Virus record (IMG/VR): IMGVR_UViG_3300021963_000034
Coordinates: 1-64,000 of that record
Origin: a virus
Strand: one strand, 5' to 3'
Length of the DNA stretch: 64,000 nucleotides
Each line of letters begins with the position of its first letter. Position 1 is the stretch's first letter. A program made the translations under genes and the position numbers. The notes under the pieces were generated by a model. That model ran no database searches. It saw only the letters and a list, made by a program, of their open reading frames with translations, and was not told the DNA's origin. Positions 56,301-63,843 of the stretch are shown here, piece after piece.

Positions 56301-56400
56301 AGTTCCTGTTCCTACTCCTTCTGGTGGAAATAGATCAGTAACATTTCCTGTTTCTGCTGGGGTAAATAATAGTAACATGGAAAGTTTAAGTAGAGGATAA
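53374..56400 (+). CDS. Giant tail protein with M15 peptidase and RlpA-like domains
   Basis: 1008 aa. N-terminal helices and hydrophobic segments (about residues 120-345, e.g. RLPILGGLIEFGLSWALGDP). A Gly-rich linker at about 600. Then a VanY/DacB-type M15 DD-carboxypeptidase at about 625-735 with ESAYRSYEHQ, KSDHGLGKAIDLYPE and EPWHFVYV (zinc ligands H, D, H). Then an RlpA double-psi barrel at about 830-930 with GQASWYGPGFQGGRTASGEV, SPTLPFGTKVTVTN, TINDRGPF and RVIDLSKAAM. So one protein can cut peptide stems and, if RlpA-active, naked glycan strands. Probably opens the cell wall during injection. Shares the helical/hydrophobic start with the previous gene. Confidence 0.82.
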   Translation: MAINTQKFLPSAKTTAIAKIGGSNASSSIVGKKSISAGKLMALSQKRNDESVDIVKRSLIDVDSLLRSVLSEDRKTETVKNVRKQQEESQERETKLETPKESKKFNLPKVSLPGMSFLDRIKRFLFFTGLGWLFTRFQEQLPKLTAIVKIITPIYGVVENIFKFILESVVNFIDRGYQTYDKIRSIVKSVGGEKAQQDFDKLSSKLNEYINYVFIGGMALTGAITTFTKNAKNYKPPKPPTPTPPRGPLQRVVRPAQAAAIKASRAAIGKQATRQLLKLAKGPLSRLPILGGLIEFGLSWALGDPVGKAAFRGVGTLLLGAVGSLIMPGFGTFIGGWAGAELAGKLYEVLFENKKPGATVQTQRHGGKIKRYAKGGQVLGSKGRTLTIQKSKKPYVAPQSTQPGKDVGGKKKIEYLYPNPSGGTFFSKKLTLDEWLRTGSGGTYEDYLKEYDNRKTKPNAYKALTGVAEILKDIPFGIGSLMGGAVDVALGQKLDRGTLKGISYGLENLFSSFRAISEKSTQGLYGVQKEISTMQTGGVIGRTSGMGSVEVDPLKIIGVSIKQKVDEALREVQKQISLKKEEKKITPGGETGPSAPPQRGPGGGGGGGPSPTGENGRLSESVLKSVGQGRCRGGCRLWTPAANAYLKMKADAAKDKINFQLESAYRSYEHQAELRKDYEEGRGPLAALPGKSDHGLGKAIDLYPEAAQDWVRANGRKYGWYWPPETGEPWHFVYVGGGRLEPQKQQTPIPKQQPQIPDNQNYGVKDGEQKRVKYNNQNYVIARDKGRWRIYKVNPTTGLLEEVDRTDQRFLKVLEEYRKTQSPTSPKPSGQQPKAKKSGQASWYGPGFQGGRTASGEVYDMNKFTAASPTLPFGTKVTVTNKANGKSVVVTINDRGPFEPDLVTPHRTRVIDLSKAAMDKLGGLGSGVINVDLNYQGGGLIPKQSPKNRTSSLSMYPSYSEGGVRIAIQPMIIEKVVPVPTPSGGNRSVTFPVSAGVNNSNMESLSRG

Positions 56401-56401
56401 A

Positions 56402-57727
56402 ATGCCAGCAGCAAATTTTGCCGCTCAGGCGGGAGAAACTCAAATTAAAATGTTTGAATTTTATTCAAACTATGGTAAAACTGTTGATGTGTCGAGTGGT
56501 TGTATTGAATTAAATTATTATGAGAGCATTCTTGATAATACAATTAGAGCGACTGCAACTTTTGCTGATACTGGAAATAGAAGTTCTGGTGAAGGGTCTG
56601 CTTCTGTAGAAAAAGATGACTTAAATTTAACTGTTGGTGAAAAGGTAAATTTAAAAGTAATTGATGGAAATCGAACAAGCCTTGAATTTACTGGCAGCAA
56701 ACAACTAAGAATTAAAGAAACCCGTAATATTGATGAAAGCACTGATAAATTAACGTTTACTGTAGATCTATTTTCAAAAGAATCTATTGATAATGAAATG
56801 GAAGAATTTAGAGTAAAGAAAAGATATGATGGAAAAATTTCAGATACAGTAGATAAAATATTAAAACAGGTTTTGAAAACTTCCAAGAAAATAGAAATCG
56901 ATACAACTCTTAATTCTCTGAGTGTATTGCCTACGACAACTAAACCGTTTTATCAATGTACTTGGTTGGGCCCTAGATCAGTCCCTACCGTTCAAAATGC
57001 AAAAGGAAATCTTGCGGGATTTTTCTTTTATGAAACATATGATGGATTTAAATTTAAATCTATTGATAAACTTTTTGAACAAAAACCTAAGAAAAAACTT
57101 ATCTTTAATAATTTAATTGGAGAAGTTCCTAAGGAATATGATGCAAAAATATTAGACTATTCTTTCGATAGTACAATAGATTTAAAAAATGTTTTGCTTA
57201 CAGGATCTCAATTAAATTCTAAGATGAAAGCAGTCAATTCTTATGAGAGTGCCTATCGAGAAAGTTCATTTGATTCAAAGAAGCAATTTAACACATCTAA
57301 TAATGGTGGAAAAGAGCAACCATTAATTGCAAAAGATCTTGGAATTCAACAAAAAACATCTAGGATATCTTATAAATGGGATGATCCTGGTTTTCTTGTA
57401 GAAGGAAAGTCTCTAAAAGATCAACTTCCAAAATCAACGTATATTAATTACAGTAACGATGAAATCTTGAGACAATCTTACATGAGATATAATAATCTTT
57501 TTGTTATTAAACTTTCGGTTACTATTGCTGGAGATTTAAGTTTAAGAGCAGGTGATTTGGTTCATTGTGATTTTCCTGAGGTTTCATCTAAAAAGAATAC
57601 GATTGTCAGTCAGAAAAAAAGTGGTATATATATGATAGCAGATGTATGTCATCGCGTAACAAAAAACAGTTGTTATACAAGACTAAATTTGATAAGAGAA
57701 TCCATTGGCAGAAAACCATTTAAGTAA
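56402..57727 (+). CDS. 27: Baseplate central hub gp27-like
   Basis: 441 aa. N-terminal strands FYSNYGKTVDVSSGCIELNY YES-like, KLTFTVDLFSKESIDNEMEE, VDKILKQVLKTSKKIEID and C-terminal YNNLFVIKLSVTIAGDLSLR with AGDLVHCDFPEV. This tube-domain layout, with a following gp5-like gene, matches gp27. It would form the trimeric hub ring. Confidence 0.8.
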   Translation: MPAANFAAQAGETQIKMFEFYSNYGKTVDVSSGCIELNYYESILDNTIRATATFADTGNRSSGEGSASVEKDDLNLTVGEKVNLKVIDGNRTSLEFTGSKQLRIKETRNIDESTDKLTFTVDLFSKESIDNEMEEFRVKKRYDGKISDTVDKILKQVLKTSKKIEIDTTLNSLSVLPTTTKPFYQCTWLGPRSVPTVQNAKGNLAGFFFYETYDGFKFKSIDKLFEQKPKKKLIFNNLIGEVPKEYDAKILDYSFDSTIDLKNVLLTGSQLNSKMKAVNSYESAYRESSFDSKKQFNTSNNGGKEQPLIAKDLGIQQKTSRISYKWDDPGFLVEGKSLKDQLPKSTYINYSNDEILRQSYMRYNNLFVIKLSVTIAGDLSLRAGDLVHCDFPEVSSKKNTIVSQKKSGIYMIADVCHRVTKNSCYTRLNLIRESIGRKPFK

Positions 57728-57728
57728 C

Positions 57729-57944
57729 ATGGACAGAACACTTCAACAACACATTAATGATGATAAAGATGAGATTGATAATCCTAATATCAGTGGCCAA
57801 CGTCGCCGCCACTTGGAGGATGAACTCGATCACTTAGAAAAATATCAGGTAAATCATCCAGATACTGATCATGATCCAACCGGATTTGAAATGTATTGCG
57901 ATGAACATCCAGATGCTCTAGGATGTAGAGTATACGAAGATTAA
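57729..57944 (+). CDS. Small protein with a CP12-like C-terminus
   Basis: 71 aa from ATG 57729 (a TTG at 57705 would lie in gp27). A helical acidic first half (RRRHLEDELDHLEKYQ), then FEMYCDEHPDALGCRVYED. The end reproduces the C-terminal loop of CP12, C-x8-C-RVYED, whose disulfide binds GAPDH; Cys57 and Cys66 keep the spacing. The N-terminal Cys pair of CP12 is missing. Located between gp27 and gp5, so it may be a baseplate small protein by location and a Calvin-cycle inhibitor by motif. Unclear which. Confidence 0.6.
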   Translation: MDRTLQQHINDDKDEIDNPNISGQRRRHLEDELDHLEKYQVNHPDTDHDPTGFEMYCDEHPDALGCRVYED

Positions 57945-58636
57945 TGAATCCATACTCAGGAAACTTTGATTTAGCGACTGTATCTGCTTTACCTAGATGG
58001 TTTGGTAGAGTAGTCTCTAGTATTTCTTGGCAAGATAATATTGAAGCATCCCATTTTAATCCAAAAAATCAAAAAGGATGGGGTTATCGATATAGAGTAA
58101 GATATTTTGGGTTACATTCTAGTAATACTCAGGAAGTCCCTGATGATCAGTTACCGATGGCAAATGTTGTCATGCCAGTAACTGCTGGTTCTGGTCTTGG
58201 TGGATTTATTGATACTCCAACTATTTCTGCGGGGACAATTGTAACTGGTTTTTTCTTAGATGGAATGGGTGGCCAAGAACCTTATATTGATGGTATCTTA
58301 ATAAACTCAAATAATTCTGTTCCAAAATCTCAACCAAAAGATGAACTTGGTGGACTTCAACTTTTTAATGATACTTATAAAGGAACTAGTCCTCAAACGG
58401 GTGCTTTTGTTCCTGATTTTTTGCAGGCAATTAAACCAGTAAATAGACCTTCAAGTGCTAGTACTCAATATAAAGTAGCACAACAAAGTCCACTCACGAT
58501 TGATCAATTGAGAGCAAGAACTGCTGAAAGGGAAGCAGCAGGACCACAAGTTGGACAAAAAGTTACAGATGCCGAGACATTGAAACTCATAGAACAGGAG
58601 AGGGAGATTGGAAGAACCGGAAGATTTACTAGATAA
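57944..58636 (+). CDS. 5: gp5-like hub/spike protein without lysozyme domain
   Basis: 230 aa starting on the last base of the previous stop. OB-fold N-terminal part LPRWFGRVVSSISWQDNIEA, YRYRVRYFGLHSSNTQEVPD, LPMANVVMPVTAGSG and GTIVTGFFLDGMGGQEPYID, as in gp5. T4 gp5 carries a lysozyme domain and a beta-helix; both are absent. In this phage the wall-cutting function may be taken by the 53374 protein. Confidence 0.82.
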   Translation: MNPYSGNFDLATVSALPRWFGRVVSSISWQDNIEASHFNPKNQKGWGYRYRVRYFGLHSSNTQEVPDDQLPMANVVMPVTAGSGLGGFIDTPTISAGTIVTGFFLDGMGGQEPYIDGILINSNNSVPKSQPKDELGGLQLFNDTYKGTSPQTGAFVPDFLQAIKPVNRPSSASTQYKVAQQSPLTIDQLRARTAEREAAGPQVGQKVTDAETLKLIEQEREIGRTGRFTR

Positions 58637-58658
58637 TAATAAGGAGTAGTTGAAAAAA

Positions 58659-59723
58659 ATGACAGCGATCACCGCAGGTTCACCATCTACAAGCACCATA
58701 ATTCAATCTGCTGTAGATAAAGCAAGGACAGTTGACTTTACTGAAATTACTAAAGCGGCATGGTCTCAAGATTTTGACTTGAAAAGGGTTTTAGATATTC
58801 AGAGCCCTTGTAAGTCTGATAATAGTTCTATGAAAGGAATTCAAAGAGTTATTAAAAATCTTCAGAATGATCTTGAGAGAATTAAAAGATTTTCAAATGT
58901 CAATTCTGCTTTTGATGCATTAACTAAAGAAGATGTTGAACCTTGGAAATCTATTAAAAAACTTATAAATTTTTCCGCAGATGACATTGCAAGTTATGTA
59001 AAAAATATATTGGGCGGAGTTCGTGGTTGGGTGATGACCACTATACAAAATAAAGTTAAAGAAAAATTACCATTTCTTTTTCCTGGCGAAATGCCATCAT
59101 TCATTGATAAGTTGAATAAAGGATTGAATGGAATTTCTTGTGCCTTTGCCAAGATTGTGAGAGGTCTTGCAAAAACTGTGGGAAATTTGCTTCTTCAAAT
59201 GTTGGATAAATTTATTAACGGTCCAATGTGTTTGGTTGAAAATTTTATTAATAATTTACTTAAGAAAATTTTAGGACCTATAGAATCTGCAATAAAAACT
59301 GCCTTGGGAATAATCGACAAAGCACTTTCCGCTGTTCAAAATCTAGCAGGCAGTTTGTTCAACTTACTAGACTTTATTACAGGTATTCTCAACTTTTTTA
59401 AATGTGATGATGATAAAGCATGTCCATCAGTTCAGGAGATAACATTGTCTGGTGCTGGGCAAAATAATCCTCAAGGTGGAGATGCTGTTGGTCCAAATTC
59501 TTCTTCATCAAGTTCTTCTCCTTTAGATGGTGGAATTACTCCTACTGGACAGTTTACTTCTGGCGTTGCGCAAGGAGATTCGTCTTCTACCCAAGATGCT
59601 AGAACATCATCTCCTAGCGGATCTACTAATTCTAATATTGATAAAACCTTTGGGACAAGTCAAGAAGCAAAAGATTTACTTGCTGGTAAAAAAGTTGACG
59701 GACTTTCTTTTGAGTTGAATTAA
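58659..59723 (+). CDS. Structural protein of the hub region
   Basis: 354 aa from ATG 58659 (AAGGAG at 58641-58646; a TTG at 58650 is the alternative). Helical segments at about 25-260 include amphipathic repeats (KFINGPMCLVENFINNLLKK, SAIKTALGIIDKALSAVQNL), with a Ser/Gly-rich C-terminal third. No known domain. Probably a virion component by position. Confidence 0.55.
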   Translation: MTAITAGSPSTSTIIQSAVDKARTVDFTEITKAAWSQDFDLKRVLDIQSPCKSDNSSMKGIQRVIKNLQNDLERIKRFSNVNSAFDALTKEDVEPWKSIKKLINFSADDIASYVKNILGGVRGWVMTTIQNKVKEKLPFLFPGEMPSFIDKLNKGLNGISCAFAKIVRGLAKTVGNLLLQMLDKFINGPMCLVENFINNLLKKILGPIESAIKTALGIIDKALSAVQNLAGSLFNLLDFITGILNFFKCDDDKACPSVQEITLSGAGQNNPQGGDAVGPNSSSSSSSPLDGGITPTGQFTSGVAQGDSSSTQDARTSSPSGSTNSNIDKTFGTSQEAKDLLAGKKVDGLSFELN

Positions 59724-59724
59724 T

Positions 59725-60867
59725 ATGGCAGACCAATATAGAGATACCTGTGTAGACAGGCAAAATAAAACTAGAAAATCTTTTAAAGGAAACCCTCTTG
59801 ATCCAATTAGAATTTCTTTCTATGATAAAGATGGACAAAAGATTAATGATGTAACTAGAAGTGAAGCAAATTGTATTGCAAAAGAAAATCCACAGCAAAA
59901 ATTTTATTATCAAGATGGTGGTGGATATCAAAGAGAGTTACTTATTGGTCAAGTAAATGCTTTATCTATTTTAGATTCTTTACCAAAAGCACCTAATTGT
60001 CCATCAAATCCACAACCTTGTGGTCCACCAAGAGTTCAGTTTTTTGGTGGTATGGGATTGGGAGCAATGGCAAATACAATAATCAGTCCAAATTCTAAAT
60101 CAATTATTGGATTTGATATTGTAAATCCTGGATTCAATTATCTAAATCCTCCTTTTGCAAATCTTGTTGATGAATGTGGAAATGGATCTGGTGGAAATTT
60201 ATTAGTTCAGACTAGACCTTATAGTGGAGGAGATCCTACTAAGGGAGGTCTAGAAATAAAGAACATTGTTATTACTGCTCCTGGAGATGGTTATCTTCCT
60301 GCACCTGACGGGTCTCTAGGTGGAAATGGAAGAGTGTGGAAATATCCTGAGGAAGGATATGTTGAAAGGAGTGATGGAAGCATCTATATAGTTCCTTCCG
60401 GTGCTATACCTGAAAATTTACCAGTTGGAGATAAATTTTATCCACCGGAATTACCGAGAACACAACCCACAATAAATACTTTGCCGACAACATATCCAGT
60501 AGTAGCTCAACTTGATGAAATATTTGTGGCAGATCCTGGATTTGGGTATGAACCTGGCGATACTTTGCAGGTGCTTGCTTCTGATGGTACAACCGGAGGA
60601 GCTGAATTGAGACCTGTTATAAATGACAGAGGAGAAATAATTCAAGTTAAAGTTATAAAACCGGGAATAGGATTTGTTGATCTTCCTGAGATTATTATAG
60701 ATTCTTCTAGAGGTTATAATGCAAAATTAATACCTGTATTAAAAGTAATTCCGTTGAGTCAACTTCCTGATCCAGCAGTAATTCCGCGATCAACTGCAGT
60801 AATTTCTGTTGTTGATTGTGTTGGTAGAATACTACCAAGAGAGACCTTTGATGTAGTACCGAGATGA
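59725..60867 (+). CDS. Structural protein, beta-rich
   Basis: 380 aa. Gly/Pro-rich strands (GFDIVNPGFNYLNPPF, VADPGFGYEPGDTLQVLASD, VIKPGIGFVDLPEIIIDSS) form imperfect repeats of a VxxPGxGY unit spaced by about 100 residues. Nine Cys, unusual for a cytoplasmic phage protein. Likely baseplate or fibre component. Overlaps the next gene by 4 nt. Confidence 0.55.
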   Translation: MADQYRDTCVDRQNKTRKSFKGNPLDPIRISFYDKDGQKINDVTRSEANCIAKENPQQKFYYQDGGGYQRELLIGQVNALSILDSLPKAPNCPSNPQPCGPPRVQFFGGMGLGAMANTIISPNSKSIIGFDIVNPGFNYLNPPFANLVDECGNGSGGNLLVQTRPYSGGDPTKGGLEIKNIVITAPGDGYLPAPDGSLGGNGRVWKYPEEGYVERSDGSIYIVPSGAIPENLPVGDKFYPPELPRTQPTINTLPTTYPVVAQLDEIFVADPGFGYEPGDTLQVLASDGTTGGAELRPVINDRGEIIQVKVIKPGIGFVDLPEIIIDSSRGYNAKLIPVLKVIPLSQLPDPAVIPRSTAVISVVDCVGRILPRETFDVVPR

Positions 60868-61442
60868 CAAAATCCAAAAATTACGAAACAAAAAGAACAG
60901 GTACAAAAGATGGACAAATATCTTTTGGACATATTCATGGAGATCAAGTAAAGTCTTCTGTTATGGTTCAGGGACAAGAAGCACTTGAATATATTTCTAT
61001 TGATCAAACTGAACCAAGAAAACGCTGGATGACATCAAGATGTCGTGGAAGATATCAAGTTAAATGTGGTGATGATATTCCTAAGGATCAGGTTGGGATG
61101 TGGTTTAATGCGGATAGAAGTGATATACTAATTCAAACCAGAGGTAGACTTAGATTAGAAGCGGAAAATATTGACATAATTGCTCGTGGGCCTGATGCCA
61201 CTAAAGGTGTGGTTAATATTATTTCAAATGAAAGTGTTAATGTTGAAACTAAAAAGTTTACAGTTAATGCAAATGAGACTATCAGTTTATATACTGATGG
61301 AGAAATGCTGCAGAGCGCAATAAATATTATGAAAATGTACGCTGGAAGTATTCAAAAAATGACTTCCATGAGTGCTATAAAGTCTCCTTCTCAACCGATT
61401 TTGAAGAATTTACTTCAGTTAACAAAACAATTCCCAAATTAA
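60864..61442 (+). CDS. Probable spike or fibre component
   Basis: 192 aa. The second half is short strands repeated in a beta-helix manner (ILIQTRGRLRLEAENIDIIA, VVNIISNESVNVETKKFTVN), like the C-terminal needle of gp5/VgrG proteins. This could supply the spike needle missing from the short gp5. Inference from pattern and location. Confidence 0.6.
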   Translation: MTKSKNYETKRTGTKDGQISFGHIHGDQVKSSVMVQGQEALEYISIDQTEPRKRWMTSRCRGRYQVKCGDDIPKDQVGMWFNADRSDILIQTRGRLRLEAENIDIIARGPDATKGVVNIISNESVNVETKKFTVNANETISLYTDGEMLQSAINIMKMYAGSIQKMTSMSAIKSPSQPILKNLLQLTKQFPN

Positions 61443-61448
61443 AAAATT

Positions 61449-62483
61449 ATGTCAAGTTCAAGCGATTTTGAATTAATTCATGGACAACTTCATGTTTGTG
61501 ATCGGGTTAATGATAAACCTTTAACCCCGGAAGCATTAGGTAGAGGTACTTGCAATATTAGAGGTGCTGCCTATTTTCAGTCTCCCACAATTTTGGGAAA
61601 TGATAAGACCTTTGATGCGACTGAAGCGACCGTTATGATAGGTCCTTTGAAAAATTTAGATGCACCTTTTCCTATTGTTTGTGGAAACTTGGAATTCATA
61701 GACAAATGGGAAATTAGTCCCTGCTCAAACGTCGGAGTTGGGAAGGGAATGGAAAAAGGTAAAGAACTTTTGAATCCATATTCTTTAGTTGTTCGTAAAG
61801 GACGACCAATAGTAGAGGGTCCAGAATGTTGTGCTCCAAAATGCGAAGGTCCTAGAAAAGGTCCAGCTGCCGCGATGTTTATTGGTGATGTTGATTTTTA
61901 TGAGAACGTAAGAATTAAAGAAAAATTATCTGTTGTTGATAAAGCAGATTTTTATGATGATATTGTAGTTAGGCAAAATGTCATTACTGGTAAAAATGGA
62001 TGTTTTGGTGGAACTCTAGATGGTACTCCGACAGGAAGATTACTTGCGAGAATTGAAGTAGCAGATGCTAGACCAAAACCATTTGATATGGTTCATCCAT
62101 CACTTGGGAAAGGTCATCGTCTTCGTTATGCTTGTATTGAGGGCCCTGAAGTTGGTGTATATTTTAGAGGTAGAGTAACGAATAAAACTGAGATTGAACT
62201 TCCCTGGTATTGGAAGGACTTGGTGCATACTAGAAGTATTTCTGTTCAACTTCAACCAATAGGATCTCATCAAGATATTATTGTAAAAAGATGGGACGAT
62301 CAAAAAATATATCTTCAGTCAAAGAGTGGAATTCCTATTGATTGTTTTTATCATGTCTATGCAGAAAGGAAAGATGTTAATGCACTTGTTGTTGAATATG
62401 ATGGCAACGAATGGAGTGATTATCCTGATAAAGATTATAACGATCCTCAATATGCGAATAAGGTAAACACTAAGACGTTGTGA
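61449..62483 (+). CDS. Structural/tail fibre-like protein with S74-like C-terminus
   Basis: 344 aa. Middle: collared strands (GDVDFYENVRIKEKLSVVDK, ADFYDDIVVRQNVIT). C-terminal 130 residues: HPSLGKGHRLRYACIEGPEV, GVYFRGRVTNKTEIELPWYW and HVYAERKDVNALVVEYDGN. This resembles the C-terminal region of phage tail fibres near intramolecular chaperone (S74) domains. Role in host recognition or neck fibre is possible. GTG start of the next gene overlaps the stop. Confidence 0.6.
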   Translation: MSSSSDFELIHGQLHVCDRVNDKPLTPEALGRGTCNIRGAAYFQSPTILGNDKTFDATEATVMIGPLKNLDAPFPIVCGNLEFIDKWEISPCSNVGVGKGMEKGKELLNPYSLVVRKGRPIVEGPECCAPKCEGPRKGPAAAMFIGDVDFYENVRIKEKLSVVDKADFYDDIVVRQNVITGKNGCFGGTLDGTPTGRLLARIEVADARPKPFDMVHPSLGKGHRLRYACIEGPEVGVYFRGRVTNKTEIELPWYWKDLVHTRSISVQLQPIGSHQDIIVKRWDDQKIYLQSKSGIPIDCFYHVYAERKDVNALVVEYDGNEWSDYPDKDYNDPQYANKVNTKTL

Positions 62484-63046
62484 AAAGATTGATTTATATT
62501 GAGGAAAATTTTTTAGACGCAGTAGCGTGTAAATCGTTTATAGATTTTGCTATTGAAAATAAGGATAAAGAATTGCCATATGGTAATGAAAGTAGAGGTG
62601 GAGATACTTTTATTACTAATTTAGATTGTGGTGGTAACCTTTATCAAGGAGGAGTGCCTGATTGTATAGACTTAAATGGTGTAAAAAATCCAATAATTTC
62701 TTCAATTACAAAAATTTGCAAGTCTTTTGATGAAAATATTAAATTAGACTATGCGACGATCGTGAGATGGCCTGAAGGAACTTTTATGAAACCTCATTAT
62801 GATAACTCCTATCAAGATAATCCTGATGTTTTTGCTGCTCTAGTGTACCTAAATGATTCTTATAGTGGTGGATATACTTGCTTTGAGGACTTTGAAGTGA
62901 AACCACAATTAGGAAAACTAGTTATATTTTCCAACTCCCAATATCTTCATCATGTTACAAAAGTTGAGGACAGCGAAAGATTTGTTCTTTCCCTCTGGTA
63001 CAGTGGGTTGACACGGACCCTTGACCGTGCTATGATACATGGGTAA
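62480..63046 (+). CDS. 2OG-Fe(II) oxygenase (prolyl 4-hydroxylase-like)
   Basis: 188 aa with GTG start at 62480 overlapping the fibre gene stop. Fe(II) ligands HxD in FMKPHYDNSYQDN and His in SQYLHHVTKV; the 2OG Arg in ERFVLSLWYSG. FAALVYLNDSYSGGYTCFED is a typical P4H block. It could hydroxylate a virion protein encoded next to it. Second oxygenase in the window, distant from the one at 3447. Confidence 0.85.
   Translation: MKRLIYIEENFLDAVACKSFIDFAIENKDKELPYGNESRGGDTFITNLDCGGNLYQGGVPDCIDLNGVKNPIISSITKICKSFDENIKLDYATIVRWPEGTFMKPHYDNSYQDNPDVFAALVYLNDSYSGGYTCFEDFEVKPQLGKLVIFSNSQYLHHVTKVEDSERFVLSLWYSGLTRTLDRAMIHG
63008..63036 (+). promoter_or_regulatory. Promoter inside the 3' end of the oxygenase gene
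   Basis: TTGACA (63008-63013), 17-nt spacer, TATGAT (63031-63036). CACGG/CCGTG (63012-63016, 63025-63029) can form a small hairpin across the spacer. It drives the gene at 63062. Confidence 0.68.
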
Positions 63047-63061
63047 TCAACGGACGACCGA

Positions 63062-63244
63062 ATGCAAGACGAGTACCTCTCACGCTGCGTGGTGGACCCT
63101 ATCAAGCGTACAGTGTATCTGTATTCTAACGAAGGGTCAGAGAAGCAAGTGACCTGTGATACAGTAGAAGAATTTATGAATGTGCTAGAGTTTGTTCGTT
63201 CTGCAGTGGATGAAGAGACTCTCTCATACGCAAATCCACTTTAA
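63062..63244 (+). CDS. Conserved small protein
   Basis: 60 aa. CVVDPIKRTVYLYSNEGSEK and a helical end (VEEFMNVLEFVRSAVDE). First gene after the promoter at 63008. Soluble; function unknown. Confidence 0.6.
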   Translation: MQDEYLSRCVVDPIKRTVYLYSNEGSEKQVTCDTVEEFMNVLEFVRSAVDEETLSYANPL

Positions 63245-63307
63245 TTTCCATTTTTGGTCCAAAAATTTTCCCGGTAAAAATTGCCCTTATTACTTTTTTG
63301 AAAAAGT

Positions 63308-63511
63308 ATGGTTTATAAAATTTCATACAAAGACCTCAAAGAGGAACCAGTCAAAACCACTCCCGAAAATGTAAAAGAGTCAAATGAAGCACTCTTTACA
63401 GCAAAGTGGAATCTCCCTAAAGCAGCAAAGCACTGTGGAATGTCACAAAAAGAAATGAAGTTGACATTCTGGGAATATATCAAGTATAATCCTAGTACTT
63501 ACCAAGCGTAA
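63308..63511 (+). CDS. Conserved small protein with HTH-like helix
   Basis: 67 aa. KWNLPKAAKHCGMSQKEMKL resembles a helix-turn-helix (AAKHCGMSQ...), so DNA binding is possible. The 63-nt gap before it is AT-rich with no clear promoter. Ends 8 nt before tRNA-Leu. Confidence 0.55.
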   Translation: MVYKISYKDLKEEPVKTTPENVKESNEALFTAKWNLPKAAKHCGMSQKEMKLTFWEYIKYNPSTYQA

Positions 63512-63518
63512 GTTTTTT

Positions 63519-63800
63519 GCGAGTATGGTGGAATCGGTAGACACACCAGACTTATGAAAATTGAGCCTCATTTAGGAAACTTTATGAGTGTAATTCCTCA
63601 AATTCGGTGAAACCTGTAAAATGGCAATACCGAGCCAAGCATCGCAAGATGAAGGTGTAGAGACTAGACGGGGAACACCTAAACCAAAAGGTATGGTGAA
63701 GGTATAGTCCAGACCACAAACCGAAAGGGTAGTGAAAACTATAGTGGTACGAAAATCTGTTGGGCGTATGCCCGTGGGAGTTCAAGTCTCCCTACTCGCA
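63519..63800 (+). tRNA. tRNA-Leu(UAA) interrupted by a group I intron
   Basis: Exon 1 is 63519-63553 and exon 2 is 63752-63800. GCGAGTA (63519-63525) pairs with TACTCGC (63793-63799); discriminator A. Joined exons give the anticodon loop CTTAAAA (anticodon TAA), the long Leu variable arm TTGGGCGTATGCCCGT and the T arm GGGAGTTCAAGTCTCCC. The intron splits the anticodon after its first U, the classic cyanobacterial and chloroplast position. The mature tRNA is 84 nt. The anticodon stem has one mismatch at its base (C-T). Confidence 0.93.
63554..63751 (+). ncRNA. Group I intron (IC3-like) in tRNA-Leu(UAA)
   Basis: 198 nt, ends in G; the upstream exon ends in T, as group I splicing requires. Conserved core elements occur in order: P (AATTCGGTGAAACCT, 63601-63615), Q (AATACCGAGCCAAGC, 63626-63640), R (GTGTAGAGACTAGACGG, 63655-63671) and S (GGTATAGTCC, 63701-63710). 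The ATTGAGCC near its start also matches the Anabaena tRNA-Leu intron as I remember it. No endonuclease is inside. Probably acquired with the tRNA from a cyanobacterial host. Confidence 0.9.
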
Positions 63801-63813
63801 TTAGAGTTCATAC

Positions 63814-63820
63814 TCTAAAT
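63814..63820 (+). promoter_or_regulatory. Candidate late promoter
   Basis: CTAAATA 24 nt before ATG 63844 and 14 nt after tRNA-Leu. Confidence 0.5.
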
Positions 63821-63843
63821 AAACAAAAGTAAGGGACTATTCT

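Noticed and set aside
63582-63785. Minus-strand frame across the tRNA-Leu intron
   Set aside because: Lies on the antisense of a structured ribozyme and tRNA; not an endonuclease gene.
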